From Rubrobacteraceae bacterium (GTDB lineage: Bacteria > Actinomycetota > Rubrobacteria > Rubrobacterales > Rubrobacteraceae): 5,868 bases of DNA. The stretch covers positions 1 through 5,868 of the forward strand of contig JAJNDJ010000079.1 of assembly GCA_021156345.1 (NCBI GenBank), given 5' to 3'. The position numbers and the translations under genes were made by a program. The notes below the pieces were generated by a model. It worked only from the letters and a program-made list of their open reading frames with translations, was not told the origin of the DNA and searched no databases. Shown in pieces: positions 5,152 to 5,868 of this stretch (the stretch's first letter is position 1; every line of letters begins with the position of its first letter).

Positions 5152-5868
5152 GCTACCGCCGCCTCGGGCACAGTCTCCTCTACAGCCTGGTAAACGCCGC
5201 CTCGAAAGGTATCGAGCGCAGCCCGTACCTCCGTTCTGCTTACGGTGAGTGGCGGCGCCATGCGGATGGTCGTGCCGCCCACCACATTGACGAGGACGCC
5301 CTGATCCAGACAGTGTTCGAAGACCTCCCCGGCAAGGCCGGCGTCCCCAAGGTCGAGCCCGAGCAGGAGCCCTTCGCCCCGCACCTCCGCGCCTGGGACC
5401 TGTTCCGCCAGTTTTTCGAGAGCGTTCTTCAATACGGTCCCCTTGAAACGTACTTCTTCGAGGAAGGCCGGATCATTCACCACACCAAGCACGGCTTTCA
5501 CGGCGGCCATCGCCAGGGGGTTGCCCCCGAAGGTCGAGCCGTGGTTGCCAGGCCCCAGCGCGGCGTACTCCTCCTTGACCATCATCGCCCCTACGGGGAA
5601 ACCGCCACCCAGACCCTTGGCGCTGGTGAGCACGTCGGGGACGACGTCAGTACTCTGGTAGGCATACAGATGTCCCGTGCGTCCCGCGCCGGTCTGGACC
5701 TCGTCGAAAATGAGTAGCGCCCCGTGCTCGTCGCAAAGCGCTCGCAGCCCTTCGAGAAAGCCCTCCGGTGGCTCGTTTATACCGCCCTCGCCCTGGATCG
5801 GCTCGACCAGCACGGCAGCTGTCTGCGGGCCAACCAGCGCTTTTGCGGCTTCGAGATCTCCGAAGGTG
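5148..5868 (-). CDS. argD: Acetylornithine aminotransferase (C-terminal 239 residues; 5' end outside window)
   Basis: This is a class III PLP-dependent aminotransferase that makes N-acetylornithine from N-acetylglutamate semialdehyde and glutamate in arginine synthesis. The visible part begins TFGDLEAAKALV and continues with VLVEPIQGEGGI, LIFDEVQTGAGRTG (the Asp that holds the PLP ring nitrogen, then the conserved TGxGRTG), SAKGLGGGFPVGA (the PLP-binding Lys), GNHGSTFGGNPLA, and a normal small C-terminal domain with GLLLGLDL and TIRMAPPLTVS. All late catalytic motifs are intact, so the gene looks functional, although about 150-170 N-terminal residues lie beyond the window. Related enzymes (ornithine or succinylornithine aminotransferases) share these motifs; the direct 4-nt overlap with argF supports the arginine biosynthesis assignment. 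The operon probably continues upstream beyond the window. Confidence 0.93.
   Translation of the reverse strand, partial: TFGDLEAAKALVGPQTAAVLVEPIQGEGGINEPPEGFLEGLRALCDEHGALLIFDEVQTGAGRTGHLYAYQSTDVVPDVLTSAKGLGGGFPVGAMMVKEEYAALGPGNHGSTFGGNPLAMAAVKAVLGVVNDPAFLEEVRFKGTVLKNALEKLAEQVPGAEVRGEGLLLGLDLGDAGLAGEVFEHCLDQGVLVNVVGGTTIRMAPPLTVSRTEVRAALDTFRGGVYQAVEETVPEAAVA

Noticed and set aside
5313..5717. 134-codon plus-strand open frame opposite argD
   Set aside because: Antisense shadow of argD with no domain signal.

Overview
The window looks like a chromosomal segment of a GC-rich bacterium, most likely an actinomycete of the Rubrobacter type. This is inferred from the high GC content, the frequent GTG/TTG starts and the character of the proteins (an ACT-domain malic enzyme, an argD-argF pair); no 16S or other phylogenetic marker is present. 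It is mostly housekeeping metabolism with two decayed genes and several structured non-coding stretches. I found no mobile element, CRISPR array, tRNA or rRNA.

Layout: (1) 1-191, plus strand: the last 62 codons of a sugar phosphate isomerase/epimerase-like TIM-barrel protein. (2) 265-1157, plus strand: a zinc-type (MDR) alcohol/threonine dehydrogenase-like gene that is broken. One deletion shifts the frame and removes the catalytic region; a second, in-frame deletion removes the first helix of the nucleotide-binding fold. (3) 1158-1366: nothing recognisable. (4) 2701-1367, minus strand: malic enzyme with an N-terminal ACT domain, preceded by a possible structured leader and a TATAAT box. (5) 3390-2992, minus strand: a Rid/YjgF-family protein that lacks the RidA catalytic arginine. 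(6) 3498-3743, plus strand: the remnant of a class V aminotransferase/cysteine desulfurase-like gene. (7) 3743-4087, plus strand: a cold-shock protein gene with a good extended -10 promoter and a roughly 100-nt leader holding a terminator-like hairpin. (8) 4109-4173: two strong hairpins between the convergent csp and argF genes. (9) 5868-4189, minus strand: the 3' part of argD and complete argF, overlapping by 4 nt.

How they fit together: argD and argF catalyse successive late steps of arginine synthesis (N-acetylornithine formation; ornithine to citrulline) and appear translationally coupled. The malic enzyme links malate to pyruvate and reduced cofactor. The Rid protein lies upstream of it on the same strand, but 290 bp of spacer with its own candidate promoter argues against a tight operon. 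The most interesting regulatory feature is the csp leader, where a terminator-like hairpin precedes a gene whose family is known to melt such hairpins. I found no convincing undescribed multi-gene system here.
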